From an uncultured Dysosmobacter sp. (lineage in GTDB: Bacteria > Bacillota > Clostridia > Oscillospirales > Oscillospiraceae), in the NCBI GenBank assembly GCA_934563745.1, contig CAKTHE010000029.1, positions 1 through 24,618 of the forward strand: 24,618 nt of DNA, in the 5' to 3' direction. This document shows positions 1-8,078 of this stretch, piece after piece. The position numbers and the translations under genes are program-made. Positions within the stretch are counted from its first letter, which is position 1. The number at the start of each line of letters is the position of its first letter. The notes below the pieces were generated by a model that had not been told where the DNA came from, did not search any database, and saw only the letters and a program-made list of their open reading frames with translations.

Positions 1-399
1 CTGTTTGACATGCTGGGGGCGGAGACGTATCAGAAATACCTGGAACGGGGCAATATCGAGGTGGCACCCCTGGCTTACATGCGGGGGCGGACCCTGGATG
101 ACAGCTTTATCATTCTGGACGAGGCGCAGAATACATCCCGGGAGCAGATGAAAATGTTCCTGACCCGGTTGGGCTTCGGCTCCAAGATCGTGATCACCGG
201 CGACACCACCCAGATCGATCTGCCGGCCGATAAGGTCTCCGGCCTGAAGGAGGCCATGCGGGTGCTGAAAAACGTGGAAGGCATCGGCATCTGCCAGCTG
301 ACGAATGCGGATGTGGTGCGCCATGTGATGGTCCAGCGGATTGTGGAGGCGTACGAGCGCTATGAGACCGCCAAGACCGGCGGAAGGGGCAGGAAGTGA
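1..399 (+). CDS. phoH: PhoH-family ATPase, C-terminal part (5' end outside window)
   Basis: The frame is open from base 1, so the N-terminal half with the Walker A motif lies upstream of the window; 132 residues and the stop are present. The visible part carries the family's Walker B region ([11 protein letters not shown]) followed by the conserved segments [18 protein letters not shown] and [12 protein letters not shown]. PhoH proteins are cytoplasmic P-loop ATPases related to the ATPase half of PhoH2 and are thought to act in RNA metabolism. The stop overlaps the GTG start of the next gene by four bases (GTGA), so the two are probably translationally coupled. ybeY two genes downstream matches the common phoH-ybeY arrangement in Firmicutes. 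The identity is firm; the exact cellular role of the family is not settled. Confidence 0.95.
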   Translation: MFDMLGAETYQKYLERGNIEVAPLAYMRGRTLDDSFIILDEAQNTSREQMKMFLTRLGFGSKIVITGDTTQIDLPADKVSGLKEAMRVLKNVEGIGICQLTNADVVRHVMVQRIVEAYERYETAKTGGRGRK

Positions 400-845
400 G
401 CCGCCTTTATCTGGCCGGCGCGGCGGCGGAGGCGGACGAGCCTGCCACCCGGCGCTGGTATGCCGGGGCGCCGCAGTGGGACTGCGACTGTGGGCACTGC
501 CGTAACTTCTTGGCTTTGGCCCGGCGGAGGCAGCTGCCGCCGGAGGTGCTGGAGCTGCTGGATCGTTTGGAGATCCCGCCGGAGAAGGCCACCTATGTCT
601 GCGAGATGTACCATGAGGAAACAACGCTTTTTTACCAGATCGGGTACCGGCTGGCAGGAACGCTTTTGGAAGCGGCTCCGGGTAGTCCGGAGGCGGGATA
701 TACGGAAATCCACATCAGCCGTGAACGCTGCGCGCCCTTTGAAGCGCCGGACTTTCCGGAGCCGTCCTTTGAGCTGGAGCTGTGGATTAGTCTGCCCTGG
801 ATTCTGGACGAGCCCATAGACGGCAGAGAGGAGAATGCGCCATGA
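396..845 (+). CDS. Hypothetical protein with CxCxxC motif, between phoH and ybeY
   Basis: I do not recognise this 149-residue protein. It starts at a GTG overlapping the phoH stop, with a purine-rich AGGGGCAGGAAG just upstream, and ends in a four-base ATGA overlap with ybeY, so both ends are set by tight coupling. Near residues 28-37 there is a cysteine cluster ([11 protein letters not shown]) that could bind a metal, followed by a helical stretch and another cysteine in a CEMYHEE segment. The C-terminal part is acidic and probably beta-rich. There is no signal peptide or membrane segment, so it should be cytoplasmic. Placement inside the phoH-ybeY pair suggests a role near RNA or ribosome maintenance, but that is only an inference from context. 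Confidence 0.8.
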   Translation: MSRLYLAGAAAEADEPATRRWYAGAPQWDCDCGHCRNFLALARRRQLPPEVLELLDRLEIPPEKATYVCEMYHEETTLFYQIGYRLAGTLLEAAPGSPEAGYTEIHISRERCAPFEAPDFPEPSFELELWISLPWILDEPIDGREENAP

Positions 846-1339
846 AGCGGCATTATATGCCCATTACGGCCGACGTACCGGGAGTGAACGACTCCCGGCG
901 GGCCTTTATCCGCAAGGTGATCCGCACCGCCCTGGCAGCAGAGGGGGTGGATTTTCCCTGCGAGGTGGATGTGTTGATCACAAACGACGAGACGATCCAC
1001 CGGATCAATCAGGAGATGCGGCAGGTGGACCGGGCCACGGATGTGCTGAGCTTTCCGGAGTTTGACCTGACCCCCGGCCAGCTGCCCGATCCACAGACGG
1101 ATGCCGACCCCGGCACAGGCCTGGTGCCCCTGGGGGATATGGTGATCTCGCTGGAGCATGTCAAGGCCCAGGCCTGCGAGTACGGCCATTCCCAGCGGAG
1201 GGAGCTGGCCTATCTGGTGGTGCACTCGGTGCTGCATCTGCTGGGCTATGACCACCTGGACGAGGGACCGCAGAAGGCGCAGATGCGCGCCCGGGAAGAG
1301 GCGATCCTGAAGGAGCTGGGGATCACCCGGGAGGACTGA
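842..1339 (+). CDS. ybeY: Endoribonuclease YbeY (rRNA maturation factor)
   Basis: This 165-residue protein carries the diagnostic zinc site H-x3-H-x5-H (HSVLHLLGYDH, His128, His132 and His138) near the C-terminus. The preceding conserved block RATDVLSFPEF is also typical. YbeY is a single-strand-specific metallo-endoribonuclease that helps mature 16S rRNA 3' ends and takes part in ribosome quality control in the cytoplasm. The ATG overlaps the stop of the preceding unknown gene (ATGA). The order phoH, unknown, ybeY fits the usual Firmicutes neighbourhood, although the dgkA-cdd-era genes often found next are replaced here by a small membrane protein and recD2. Confidence 0.97.
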   Translation: MKRHYMPITADVPGVNDSRRAFIRKVIRTALAAEGVDFPCEVDVLITNDETIHRINQEMRQVDRATDVLSFPEFDLTPGQLPDPQTDADPGTGLVPLGDMVISLEHVKAQACEYGHSQRRELAYLVVHSVLHLLGYDHLDEGPQKAQMRAREEAILKELGITRED

Positions 1340-1403
1340 GCGGGCCCCGGTGCCGGCACACCCACCCGCCCCGGCGCATACACTGTCCCGAGGTGATGGG
1401 GAA

Positions 1404-1712
1404 ATGGAATTGCTGCGTGACGGGATCATTGCGTTTTTGTCCGCGGTTGGACTGACTGCCTGCGTCTGGCTGACGGTCGGGGCCGTGCTGGGGCTTGGGA
1501 AATGCCGCCGAAGCGATGTGCGTCTGGTCCTTCCGGCCCGGGATGGGGCGGCGTCTTTGGAAATGGATCTGCGGGAGCTGATCCGGATCCGGCGGGCGAT
1601 CCCCGGCGCCAGCATCGTGGTGGAAGACTGCGGGCTGAGCGAGGAAGGGCGCTGCCTGGCGGAATATCTGTGCCGCCGTTATGACAAAGTGGAGCTGCGG
1701 AACAGGGAATGA
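1404..1712 (+). CDS. Small single-pass membrane protein, unknown
   Basis: The chosen start is the ATG at 1404, which has an AGGTGAT ribosome binding site six bases upstream; an in-frame start at 1350 would add a low-complexity Pro/Ala tail without such a site. The 102-residue product has one N-terminal hydrophobic segment (about residues 6-32). A soluble part follows containing VRLVLPARDGAASLEMDLREL, then ASIVVEDCGLSEEGRCLAEYLCRRYD. The soluble part loosely resembles the opening strand-helix units of a glycosyltransferase-like fold, but it is too short to be an enzyme. It lies 64 bases after ybeY and 24 bases before recD2, in the same direction. No function can be assigned. Confidence 0.7.
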   Translation: MELLRDGIIAFLSAVGLTACVWLTVGAVLGLGKCRRSDVRLVLPARDGAASLEMDLRELIRIRRAIPGASIVVEDCGLSEEGRCLAEYLCRRYDKVELRNRE

Positions 1713-1736
1713 AGAAAAAACAAAGGAAGCGGAGAC

Positions 1737-3956
1737 ATGGAGGAGCTTACATACATTGACGGCGTGGTGCACAGCCTGATTTATCAGAACCCGGAAAACG
1801 GCTATACCGTTCTGCGCCTGATCAGCGAAGAAGGAGAGCTGATCACCGTGGTAGGCTGCATTCCCTGCGCCGCTCCGGGCGAGCATCTGGCGCTCAGCGG
1901 CGTGTGGGAACAGCACGCCCAGCATGGGCGGCAGCTGAAGGCGGAGGAGATCGAGCGCCGCCTGCCCGAGGAGGAAGAGGAGATTGAAAGCTATCTGGCT
2001 TCCGGTATCTGCAAGGGCGTGGGCCCGGCCACGGCCCGGGCCATGGTGCAGCGCTTCGGCCGGGCCACGCTGGAGATTCTGGAGGGTGAGCCGGAAAAGC
2101 TGACGGCTTTGAAGGGAATCACCCGCCAGCGGGCGCAGGAGCTTTCCGAAAGCTTTCGCCGGCACATGGGGCTGCGGCGTCTGATGGCCTTTTTGGCCCA
2201 GTATGAGCTGCCCCCGGTGCTGGCCATGAGTCTGCGCCGACGCTATGGGGACGCGGCGCTGGAAATGGTGCGCCGCAACCCGTATCTTCTGGCGGAGGAC
2301 GGCATGGGGATCGCTTTCTCCGTAGCGGATTCCATTGCCATGGGTCTGGGCATCGCAGCGGACAGTGACAGCCGCCTGCAGGCGGCTGTCACCTTTGAAT
2401 TGGGGCATAATGAGCGAAACGGCCATGTGTTTTTGCCCAGGGACAAGCTGATCGCCGCCACGGTGCAGCTGCTGGATACGGGGCACGAGCTGGTGGAACA
2501 GGCGCTGGACAAGCTGATCGCCTCCGGAACGGTGGTGCAGGAGGAGGTGGCCCATGTGCAGGGCTGCTATCTGCGCCGGCTTTGGGAGGATGAAAGCGAC
2601 GCCTGCCGCCGGCTGACGGAGATTTTGGCGATCCCGGCGGATTGCAGCGGCAGGGCCGGGGCGGCGGTGGACGCGATTGAACGGGAACAGGGGATCACCT
2701 ATGCGCCCCAGCAGCGCCTGGCTGTGGAGAAGGCGGCGCAGTGCGGCGTGCTGATCCTGACCGGCGGTCCGGGCACCGGAAAGACCACCGCGGTCCGGGG
2801 CATCGTGGCGCTGCTGAGGCGCATGGGGCTGGAGATCGTGCTGGCGGCGCCCACCGGCCGGGCGGCGCAGCGTATGAGCGAGCTGACGGACATGGAGGCG
2901 GCCACCATCCACCGGCTGCTGGGCATGAGCTGGAACGAGGCCAGCCGCCAACTGAGCTTCTGCAAATCGGAAAAGGACCCTCTGGAGGCGGATGCGGTGA
3001 TTGTGGACGAGATGTCCATGGTGGATCTGCCGCTGTTTGCGGCACTGCTGCGGGCACTGCGGCCGGGGACCCGGCTCATTATGGTAGGGGATGCGGATCA
3101 GCTGCCCTCGGTGGGGGCCGGCAGCGTCTTTTCGGACCTGATCCGAAGCGGCCGGATCGAAACGGTATACCTGCGGGAGGTGTTCCGCCAAGCGGAGCAA
3201 TCGGCAATCATCCGGAATGCCCACGCGGTCAATGAGGGGCAGCTTCCGGCCCTGCGCAACGATCAGGGGGATTTCTTCTTCCTCTGCCGCCGGGATCCGG
3301 AGCGTCTGGCCGCCACGGTAACGGAGCTGTGCAAGACCCGCCTGCCGGAGAAAATGGGCATTCCGGCCGAGCAGATCCAGGTGCTTTGCCCCACCCGGAA
3401 GGGGGCCTGGGGTACGATACAGCTGAACCGCCGCCTGCAGGAGGCGCTCAATCCCAAGGCGGAGGGAAAACGGGAGATCAGCTTCGGTGAGCGGCTGTTT
3501 CGCGAGGGTGACCGGGTCATGCAGACCAAAAACGACTACGATGTGATCTGGGAGCGGGCGGACGGCAGCGTCGGCAGCGGAATTTTCAACGGCGATACAG
3601 GCCGCGTTGTGCAGATCGATCCCTCCGGCGAGTTTCTGACGCTTTGCTTTGAGGACCGGCTGGCTCACTACGGGGTGGATCAGCTCAGCGAGGTGGACCT
3701 TGCCTATGCCGTGACCGTGCACAAGGCCCAGGGCAGCGAGTATCGGGCCGTGGTGCTGGCACTGGGGCGCTGCGCCCCGTCGCTGATGGTGCGGGGCGTT
3801 TTATATACGGCCCTGACCCGGGCACAGGAGCTGGAGATCCTGGTGGGTGATGACGCCGTCGTACGGGAGATGGCGGCCAATGACCGCAGGGCCCGGCGAT
3901 ACTCCGGCCTGCGCTGGCGGCTGGCCCATGCGGAGGAGGCCCTGCCGGAGCGGTGA
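1737..3956 (+). CDS. recD2: ATP-dependent DNA helicase RecD2
   Basis: This is a 739-residue superfamily 1B 5'-3' DNA helicase of the RecD2 type found in bacteria lacking RecBC. The N-terminal region (about residues 1-320) has the RecD2-specific OB-like part and a helix-hairpin-helix region (ICKGVGPATARAMV, then LKGITRQRAQEL). Walker A is GGPGTGKT at 343-350 and Walker B/DEAD-like is VDEMSMVD at about 423-430. Motif III is MVGDADQLPSVGAGSV, and the C-terminal motifs are VTVHKAQGSEY (about 657-667) and YTALTRAQEL. The start has the upstream AAAGGAAGCGGAG site. Length and motif order match intact family members. RecD2 is linked to replication-fork and mismatch repair functions. The stop overlaps an in-frame GTG of the comF frame, but comF most likely starts further in. 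Confidence 0.97.
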   Translation: MEELTYIDGVVHSLIYQNPENGYTVLRLISEEGELITVVGCIPCAAPGEHLALSGVWEQHAQHGRQLKAEEIERRLPEEEEEIESYLASGICKGVGPATARAMVQRFGRATLEILEGEPEKLTALKGITRQRAQELSESFRRHMGLRRLMAFLAQYELPPVLAMSLRRRYGDAALEMVRRNPYLLAEDGMGIAFSVADSIAMGLGIAADSDSRLQAAVTFELGHNERNGHVFLPRDKLIAATVQLLDTGHELVEQALDKLIASGTVVQEEVAHVQGCYLRRLWEDESDACRRLTEILAIPADCSGRAGAAVDAIEREQGITYAPQQRLAVEKAAQCGVLILTGGPGTGKTTAVRGIVALLRRMGLEIVLAAPTGRAAQRMSELTDMEAATIHRLLGMSWNEASRQLSFCKSEKDPLEADAVIVDEMSMVDLPLFAALLRALRPGTRLIMVGDADQLPSVGAGSVFSDLIRSGRIETVYLREVFRQAEQSAIIRNAHAVNEGQLPALRNDQGDFFFLCRRDPERLAATVTELCKTRLPEKMGIPAEQIQVLCPTRKGAWGTIQLNRRLQEALNPKAEGKREISFGERLFREGDRVMQTKNDYDVIWERADGSVGSGIFNGDTGRVVQIDPSGEFLTLCFEDRLAHYGVDQLSEVDLAYAVTVHKAQGSEYRAVVLALGRCAPSLMVRGVLYTALTRAQELEILVGDDAVVREMAANDRRARRYSGLRWRLAHAEEALPER

Positions 3957-4006
3957 ACGGATCCGGCCGGCCGGGGCTGCAGGAACGGAAAGGAGGCGGC
4001 TGGAGC

Positions 4007-4696
4007 ATGAAGCTGCGGGAACGACTTTTGAATCTGCTGTTTCCGCCCAAGTGTCCTTTCTGCGGAAGGGTCACGGAAGAGAGCGGAGTGTGCGGCCGCT
4101 GCGGGCCGACGCTGCCCTGGGCGGAGGGGGCGGAGGGGCTTCGGACCCTGCCCGGCCCGGTCCTTTGCGCGGCTCCGCTTTTTTACGAGGGTGCCGTACG
4201 GGAAGGAATCCTGCGCTTTAAATTCCGGGGCGCTTCCGGTGCGGCGGATGCCCTGGGCGAGCTGATCGCCCAATGCGCGGCCGAACGGTTTCCCGGCGAA
4301 TTCGATACGGTCACCTGGGTGCCGGTCAGCGCAAAACGCCTGCGCCGCCGGGGCTATGACCAGGCCCGGCTTCTGGCGGAGGCGGCCTGCCGCCGGTGGG
4401 ATACGGTGCCGGAGGCCCTGCTGAAAAAGTGCGGGGATAACCCGGCCCAATCCGGCCTTTCCGACGCGGCGGCACGGAGGGCCAATGTGCTGGGGATGTA
4501 TGACCCGGCAGATCCGGCCCGGATCCGGGGACGGCGGATCCTTCTGATCGACGATGTCTGCACCACCGGCGCAACGCTGGCAGAGTGCGCCCGGACCCTG
4601 CGGGAGGCCGGGGCGCAGACGGTGGTCTGCGCGGCAGTGGCCCTGCGGCGGAGAGAAGAGCAGCGGGACGATTCGCGGCAGAACCAAAAGCCGTGA
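4007..4696 (+). CDS. comF: ComF-family phosphoribosyltransferase-like protein
   Basis: This 229-residue protein has an N-terminal four-cysteine zinc site (Cys16, Cys19, Cys29 and Cys32; CPFCG then CGRC). The C-terminal half is a phosphoribosyltransferase-type domain ending in the PRPP motif ILLIDDVCTTGATL. The family acts in the cytoplasm during natural DNA uptake, associating with the ComFA translocase and PriA in competent bacteria, and also occurs in species with no known competence. The ATG at 4007 follows AAAGGAGG at a normal distance. A GTG at 3953 overlapping the recD2 stop would add 18 unlike residues and is rejected. Placement directly after recD2 groups two DNA-processing genes. No comFA is visible. 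Confidence 0.93.
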   Translation: MKLRERLLNLLFPPKCPFCGRVTEESGVCGRCGPTLPWAEGAEGLRTLPGPVLCAAPLFYEGAVREGILRFKFRGASGAADALGELIAQCAAERFPGEFDTVTWVPVSAKRLRRRGYDQARLLAEAACRRWDTVPEALLKKCGDNPAQSGLSDAAARRANVLGMYDPADPARIRGRRILLIDDVCTTGATLAECARTLREAGAQTVVCAAVALRRREEQRDDSRQNQKP

Positions 4697-4740
4697 GAGG
4701 ACAGCCCGCGCGGAGGAACGGGACTTTTGGAAAGAAGGGC

Positions 4741-4768
4741 TTGCAAAATCCGCGGGAATGGATATAAT
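4741..4768 (+). promoter_or_regulatory. Sigma-A promoter of mreB/mbl
   Basis: TTGCAA at 4741-4746 and a perfect TATAAT at 4763-4768 are separated by 16 bases. This lies 45 bases after the comF stop and about 90 bases before the mreB start, so mreB has its own promoter rather than relying only on read-through from the recD2-comF run. Confidence 0.75.
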
Positions 4769-4857
4769 CATACTGTGTAACTATGCGCAGCCTGGCGCTG
4801 AGAATAGAAGGACGTTTGACCCGGAGGGTTCAAACAGAAAGACGACGAGGTGCATCT

Positions 4858-5883
4858 ATGTCCATGGCGAAAGATATTGGCATTGATCTGGGGACCGCTT
4901 CGGTTCTGGTGTATGTAAAGGGCAAGGGGATTGTCCTGAACGAGCCGTCCGTGGTGGCGCTGGATAAGAACACAGGAAAGCTGCTCAAGGTGGGGGCCGA
5001 TGCGCAGGCGATGCTGGGCCGTACCCCGGGGAACATCATTGCCATCCGCCCCCTGCGGGAAGGCGTGATTTCCGATTACGATATGACGGAGCGCATGCTG
5101 CGGGAGTTTATCCGGAAGGTGGCCGGCTATCAGTTCTTCAAGCCCCGGGTCATCATCTGCGTGCCCTCCGGCATCACCGAGGTGGAAGAGCGCGCGGTCA
5201 TTGACGCGGGTATTCAGGCCGGTGCCCGGAAGGTTTACCTGATTGAAGAGCCCGTGGCGGCTGCCATCGGCGCCGGGATCGACATTACCCAGCCGGATGG
5301 CCACATGGTGGTGGACATCGGCGGCGGCACGGCGGACATTGCCGTGATCTCCCTGAGCGGCGTGGTGGAGTCAGCTTCCATCAAGATCGCCGGCGACCAG
5401 CTCAATGAAGCGGTGGTCAAGTATATGCGCCGCAAGCACAACCTGCTGGTGGGCGAGCGGACGGCGGAGGATATGAAGATCAAGATCGGCTGCGTCTTCC
5501 CCAAGGAAGAGGAGACAACGATGGATGTAAAGGGCCGCTGCCTGCTGACGGGTCTTCCCCGGGTGGTCACGGTCAGCTCCACGGAGATGATGGATGCCTT
5601 TGAGGAACCGGTGGAGCGGATTGTGGAGGCGGTTCACTCCGTGCTGGAGCGCACGCCGCCGGAGCTGGTGGCGGATATTTCCACCAATGGCATCGTGATG
5701 ACCGGCGGCGGCAGCCTGGTGGATGGCTTTGACAAGCTCATTGCTGCCCGGACCGGCATTCATACGATGATCGCGGAGGATGCCATCTCCTGTGTGGCGC
5801 TGGGCACCGGTAAGAGCCTGGACTCCCTGAACAACATGCAGGACGGCACCATGAACCTTTCCCGCCGCAAGCAGATGAACTGA
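4858..5883 (+). CDS. Rod shape-determining protein, MreB/Mbl family
   Basis: This 341-residue bacterial actin shows the family's nucleotide-binding motifs. Phosphate 1 is DIGIDLGTASVLVY near the N-terminus, phosphate 2 is VVDIGGGTADIAVIS, and the adenosine motif is GIVMTGGGSLVDG. It polymerises under the membrane and guides the cell-wall elongation machinery. The ATG at 4858 has GAGGTG five bases upstream; a second ATG two codons later is possible. An earlier in-frame start at 4783 would fall in the promoter-proximal leader and gives an unrelated basic extension. There is no mreC or mreD nearby and a terminator follows at once. It is therefore a solo paralogue, possibly Mbl-like rather than the mreBCD copy, which is why no symbol is given. 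Confidence 0.93.
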   Translation: MSMAKDIGIDLGTASVLVYVKGKGIVLNEPSVVALDKNTGKLLKVGADAQAMLGRTPGNIIAIRPLREGVISDYDMTERMLREFIRKVAGYQFFKPRVIICVPSGITEVEERAVIDAGIQAGARKVYLIEEPVAAAIGAGIDITQPDGHMVVDIGGGTADIAVISLSGVVESASIKIAGDQLNEAVVKYMRRKHNLLVGERTAEDMKIKIGCVFPKEEETTMDVKGRCLLTGLPRVVTVSSTEMMDAFEEPVERIVEAVHSVLERTPPELVADISTNGIVMTGGGSLVDGFDKLIAARTGIHTMIAEDAISCVALGTGKSLDSLNNMQDGTMNLSRRKQMN

Positions 5884-5918
5884 GAAAATGGAAGAAGCTG
5901 AAAGGCTTCTACGACCAT

Positions 5919-5955
5919 AAAAAAGCGCCCCGGAACCTTCCGGGGCGCTTTTTTT
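5919..5955. terminator. Bidirectional intrinsic terminator
   Basis: A 17-bp inverted repeat (5919-5935 with 5938-5954) with a GCGCCCCGGAA core is flanked by A-run and T-run. It sits between the convergent mreB (+) and AAA+ ATPase (-) genes and can serve both. Confidence 0.92.
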
Positions 5956-5972
5956 GTCACAGAGGGCCATTT

Positions 5973-7130
5973 TTAATGAGTCGGATCCGCTTCCGGCTTC
6001 GGCGGCGGGGCGGCCTCCTCCTGCGCCCCGTACGGGGGCGGCTGAGTGCCTTCCTCCATGCCGCGGGCCATCAGCACATCGGTGGGCGTAATCTTCATCA
6101 GATCCTCCCGGGTCACGGTATCCAGCCCGGCCAGCCGGTTGGCCTGATTGACCAGGATCTGCTCGAAAAGATTGCGCACGCCCCGGGCATTGCCGAAGGC
6201 GATGGAGTCGCCGCTCTCCTCCCGGATAAAATCCCGCACCATTTCCCGGGCCTGGCCCTCCAATTCATAGCAGCCCTTTTTGCATTGGGATTCAAAGATC
6301 TGCATCATTTCATCCACGGAGTAGTCGTCAAAGTGCAAAAAGCGGTTGAAGCGGGATTCAAGCCCGGGATTGGAATGAATGAAATCATCCATCAGACCAT
6401 CGTATCCCGCCACGATTACCACCAGATCATCCCGGTGATCCTCCATGGCCTTGAGGATGGTGTTGATCGCTTCCTGCCCAAAATCATTTTCAGCCTGGCC
6501 GGAAGACAGGGCATAGGCCTCATCTACAAACAAAACGCCGCCCAGCGCGGAGTCCAGCGCTTTCCGGGTTTTGATGGCGGTCTGCCCCACATAGCCGGCC
6601 ACCAGACCGCTGCGGTCCACTTCCACCAGCTGCCCCTTGGACAAAATGCCCAGGGAATGATAAATGCGGGCCATCAGCCGGGCAACGGTGGTTTTGCCGG
6701 TGCCCGGGTTGCCGGAAAAGACCATGTGCAAAGAAAGGTCAGCCGTGGGAAGACCGTTTTCACGCCGCATTTTATGCACCGTGACCAGATTGATCAGGTT
6801 GCGGACCTCCTTTTTGACGGCGCCCAGACCGATGTAGCTGTCCAGCTCCTGCAGCAGGTCCTCCATCTTTTCCGGCGGCGGGGCGGCAGGAGTCTCCCCG
6901 GCCGCGGCGTTTCCGGCGGCGGAAGCGGCGGGGACGTTTTTTTCCGGCTCCTTCCCGCCGGCATTCCCGGTTTTCGGCGGCTCGGCCTGCCCGGGAGCGG
7001 AGGACGGAGGCACAGGGGTGCCCCAGAAATCCGAGCTCATGCGCTGCAGGTTGTGCTCCGTCATGGAGCGGATGACCTCCAGCTGCTGCAGAATGATCTG
7101 GTCTTTTTTGCTGATATTGTTCGGATCCAT
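5973..7130 (-). CDS. CbbX/SpoVK-like AAA+ ATPase
   Basis: This 385-residue protein starts at the ATG at 7130, seven bases after AAGGAGG. Residues 1 to about 105 form a probably disordered Pro/Ala/Glu-rich N-terminal region. A single AAA+ module follows with YIGLGAVKKEVRNLI, Walker A GNPGTGKT (140-147), the pore-loop-like GQLVEVDRSGLVAGYVGQT, Walker B GVLFVDEAYAL, sensor 1 VVIVAGY and arginine finger NPGLESRFNRFL. The order matches the CbbX/SpoVK group, which remodels proteins; CbbX releases inhibitors from Rubisco and SpoVK acts in sporulation. Neither partner is near. It is the last gene of the ApbE operon, 13 bases after the Gx-type gene, so its substrate could be a component of that module, but this is inference. 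Confidence 0.9.
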   Translation of the reverse strand: MDPNNISKKDQIILQQLEVIRSMTEHNLQRMSSDFWGTPVPPSSAPGQAEPPKTGNAGGKEPEKNVPAASAAGNAAAGETPAAPPPEKMEDLLQELDSYIGLGAVKKEVRNLINLVTVHKMRRENGLPTADLSLHMVFSGNPGTGKTTVARLMARIYHSLGILSKGQLVEVDRSGLVAGYVGQTAIKTRKALDSALGGVLFVDEAYALSSGQAENDFGQEAINTILKAMEDHRDDLVVIVAGYDGLMDDFIHSNPGLESRFNRFLHFDDYSVDEMMQIFESQCKKGCYELEGQAREMVRDFIREESGDSIAFGNARGVRNLFEQILVNQANRLAGLDTVTREDLMKITPTDVLMARGMEEGTQPPPYGAQEEAAPPPKPEADPTH

Positions 7131-7143
7131 CAAGCGTTCCTCC

Positions 7144-7659
7144 TTAGGATTCCAAAAGATGCGTGTGTGCCAGCGCCCGGAACAGCAGCGAGGCGATCAG
7201 GCCGGTCAGCGCGCCGGAAAACAGGGATACGACCAGCAGCACCGGCAGATAGTAAAGCGGGGCGGCCGAGCCCAGGGAAAGCATGGCGGCCGCAACCTGG
7301 CCGCAGTTGTGGGCGGCAGCACCGCCCATGGAGACCCCGTAGAGGGAGAGCCGGCGAAAGCGGCGCAGCAGCGTCATCACCAGCAGCGCAGCCAGGGCAC
7401 CCAGAAGGGAGAAGAGCAGGGCGTTCAGATTCCCGGCGAAAAAGGAGCCCAGGATGCACCGCGCGATCAGGATTGCCAGGGCCTGTCTGGGCCCCAGTGC
7501 ATACAGAGCGAACAGGGTTACGATGTTGGCAAGGCCCAGCCTGATGCCGGGCAGGGGAATAGCCAGAGAGAGGGGAAAAAAGTTTTCCAGATAGGAAAGA
7601 GCCAGCGCCATGGCTGTCAGCAGGGCGCACAGGGTCAATTGCTTGGTGGATCGTCTCAT
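7144..7659 (-). CDS. Gx transporter family / heptaprenyl-diphosphate synthase component I-like membrane protein
   Basis: This 171-residue polytopic protein is mostly hydrophobic (about five membrane segments). It has the family pattern LALSYLENFFPLSLAIPLPGIRLGLANIVTLFAL near the N-terminus and SMGGAAAHNCGQVAAAM in the second half. The family is named heptaprenyl diphosphate synthase component I or Gx transporter and resembles the membrane-embedded S-components of ECF transporters. The ATG at 7659 follows a GGGGG-containing site. The open frame continues upstream to about 7806 in a basic, non-family sequence, which was rejected as the start. It lies 11 bases after the NusG-domain-II gene and 13 bases before the AAA+ gene. 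In Firmicutes this family often sits beside NusG-domain-II and ApbE proteins in flavin or quinone electron-transfer loci. Confidence 0.85.
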   Translation of the reverse strand: MRRSTKQLTLCALLTAMALALSYLENFFPLSLAIPLPGIRLGLANIVTLFALYALGPRQALAILIARCILGSFFAGNLNALLFSLLGALAALLVMTLLRRFRRLSLYGVSMGGAAAHNCGQVAAAMLSLGSAAPLYYLPVLLVVSLFSGALTGLIASLLFRALAHTHLLES

Positions 7660-7670
7660 CGTGCGCCCCC

Positions 7671-8078
7671 TTATCCGATCACGGCATCCACACCGGCGGA
7701 AGCGGAGCCGCCCTCCAGTGTGATGACGATCCGGCCCGGCAGGCAGACAATGCTTTGACCGGGACGGGAGATGCGGCCGGTGTGCACACAATCCTGCGTG
7801 GGGCAATCGGCCGAGGAGACCTCAACCCCGGCCTGCCCATCCGGACAGAAGCGCACATGCAGGGTGTAGCCCTGTCCGGTATAGGTCCGCTCGCTCTCTG
7901 CTTCGCCGGAGAGGGAGACGCGCTCATACGTCTGCCCGTCGATGGAGACGACTGCCGTCAGCCGGCTGTCGGATGCGCCGCCCCAGACCGCCGCGGCACA
8001 CACCGCCGCCAGGGCGACAATGACGGCGACCACCAGAAGATCCCAGCGGGAGGGCGTGGTTTTAATCTGCCAGTTCAT
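7671..8078 (-). CDS. NusG domain II-containing membrane-anchored protein
   Basis: This 135-residue protein has an N-terminal membrane anchor (about residues 12-33, WDLLVVAVIVALAAVCAAAVW) and an extracellular NusG-domain-II-type beta domain. That domain ends in the family hallmark DCPTQDCVHTGRISRPGQSI, followed by VCLPGRIVI. The Cys pair in DCPTQDC is conserved in the family and could be redox active or metal binding. The start at 8078 overlaps the end of apbE by 17 bases; the ribosome binding site (GGAGGG) is farther away than normal, which suggests translational coupling to apbE. Despite the name, it has nothing to do with transcription factor NusG. Its partner is probably the Gx-type membrane protein encoded next. 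Confidence 0.85.
   Translation of the reverse strand: MNWQIKTTPSRWDLLVVAVIVALAAVCAAAVWGGASDSRLTAVVSIDGQTYERVSLSGEAESERTYTGQGYTLHVRFCPDGQAGVEVSSADCPTQDCVHTGRISRPGQSIVCLPGRIVITLEGGSASAGVDAVIG

Noticed and set aside
1323..3722. Very long minus-strand open frame (799 codons)
   Set aside because: It runs antisense to recD2, has no family motifs and a His/Gln/Pro/Arg-rich composition typical of the reverse strand of high-GC genes.
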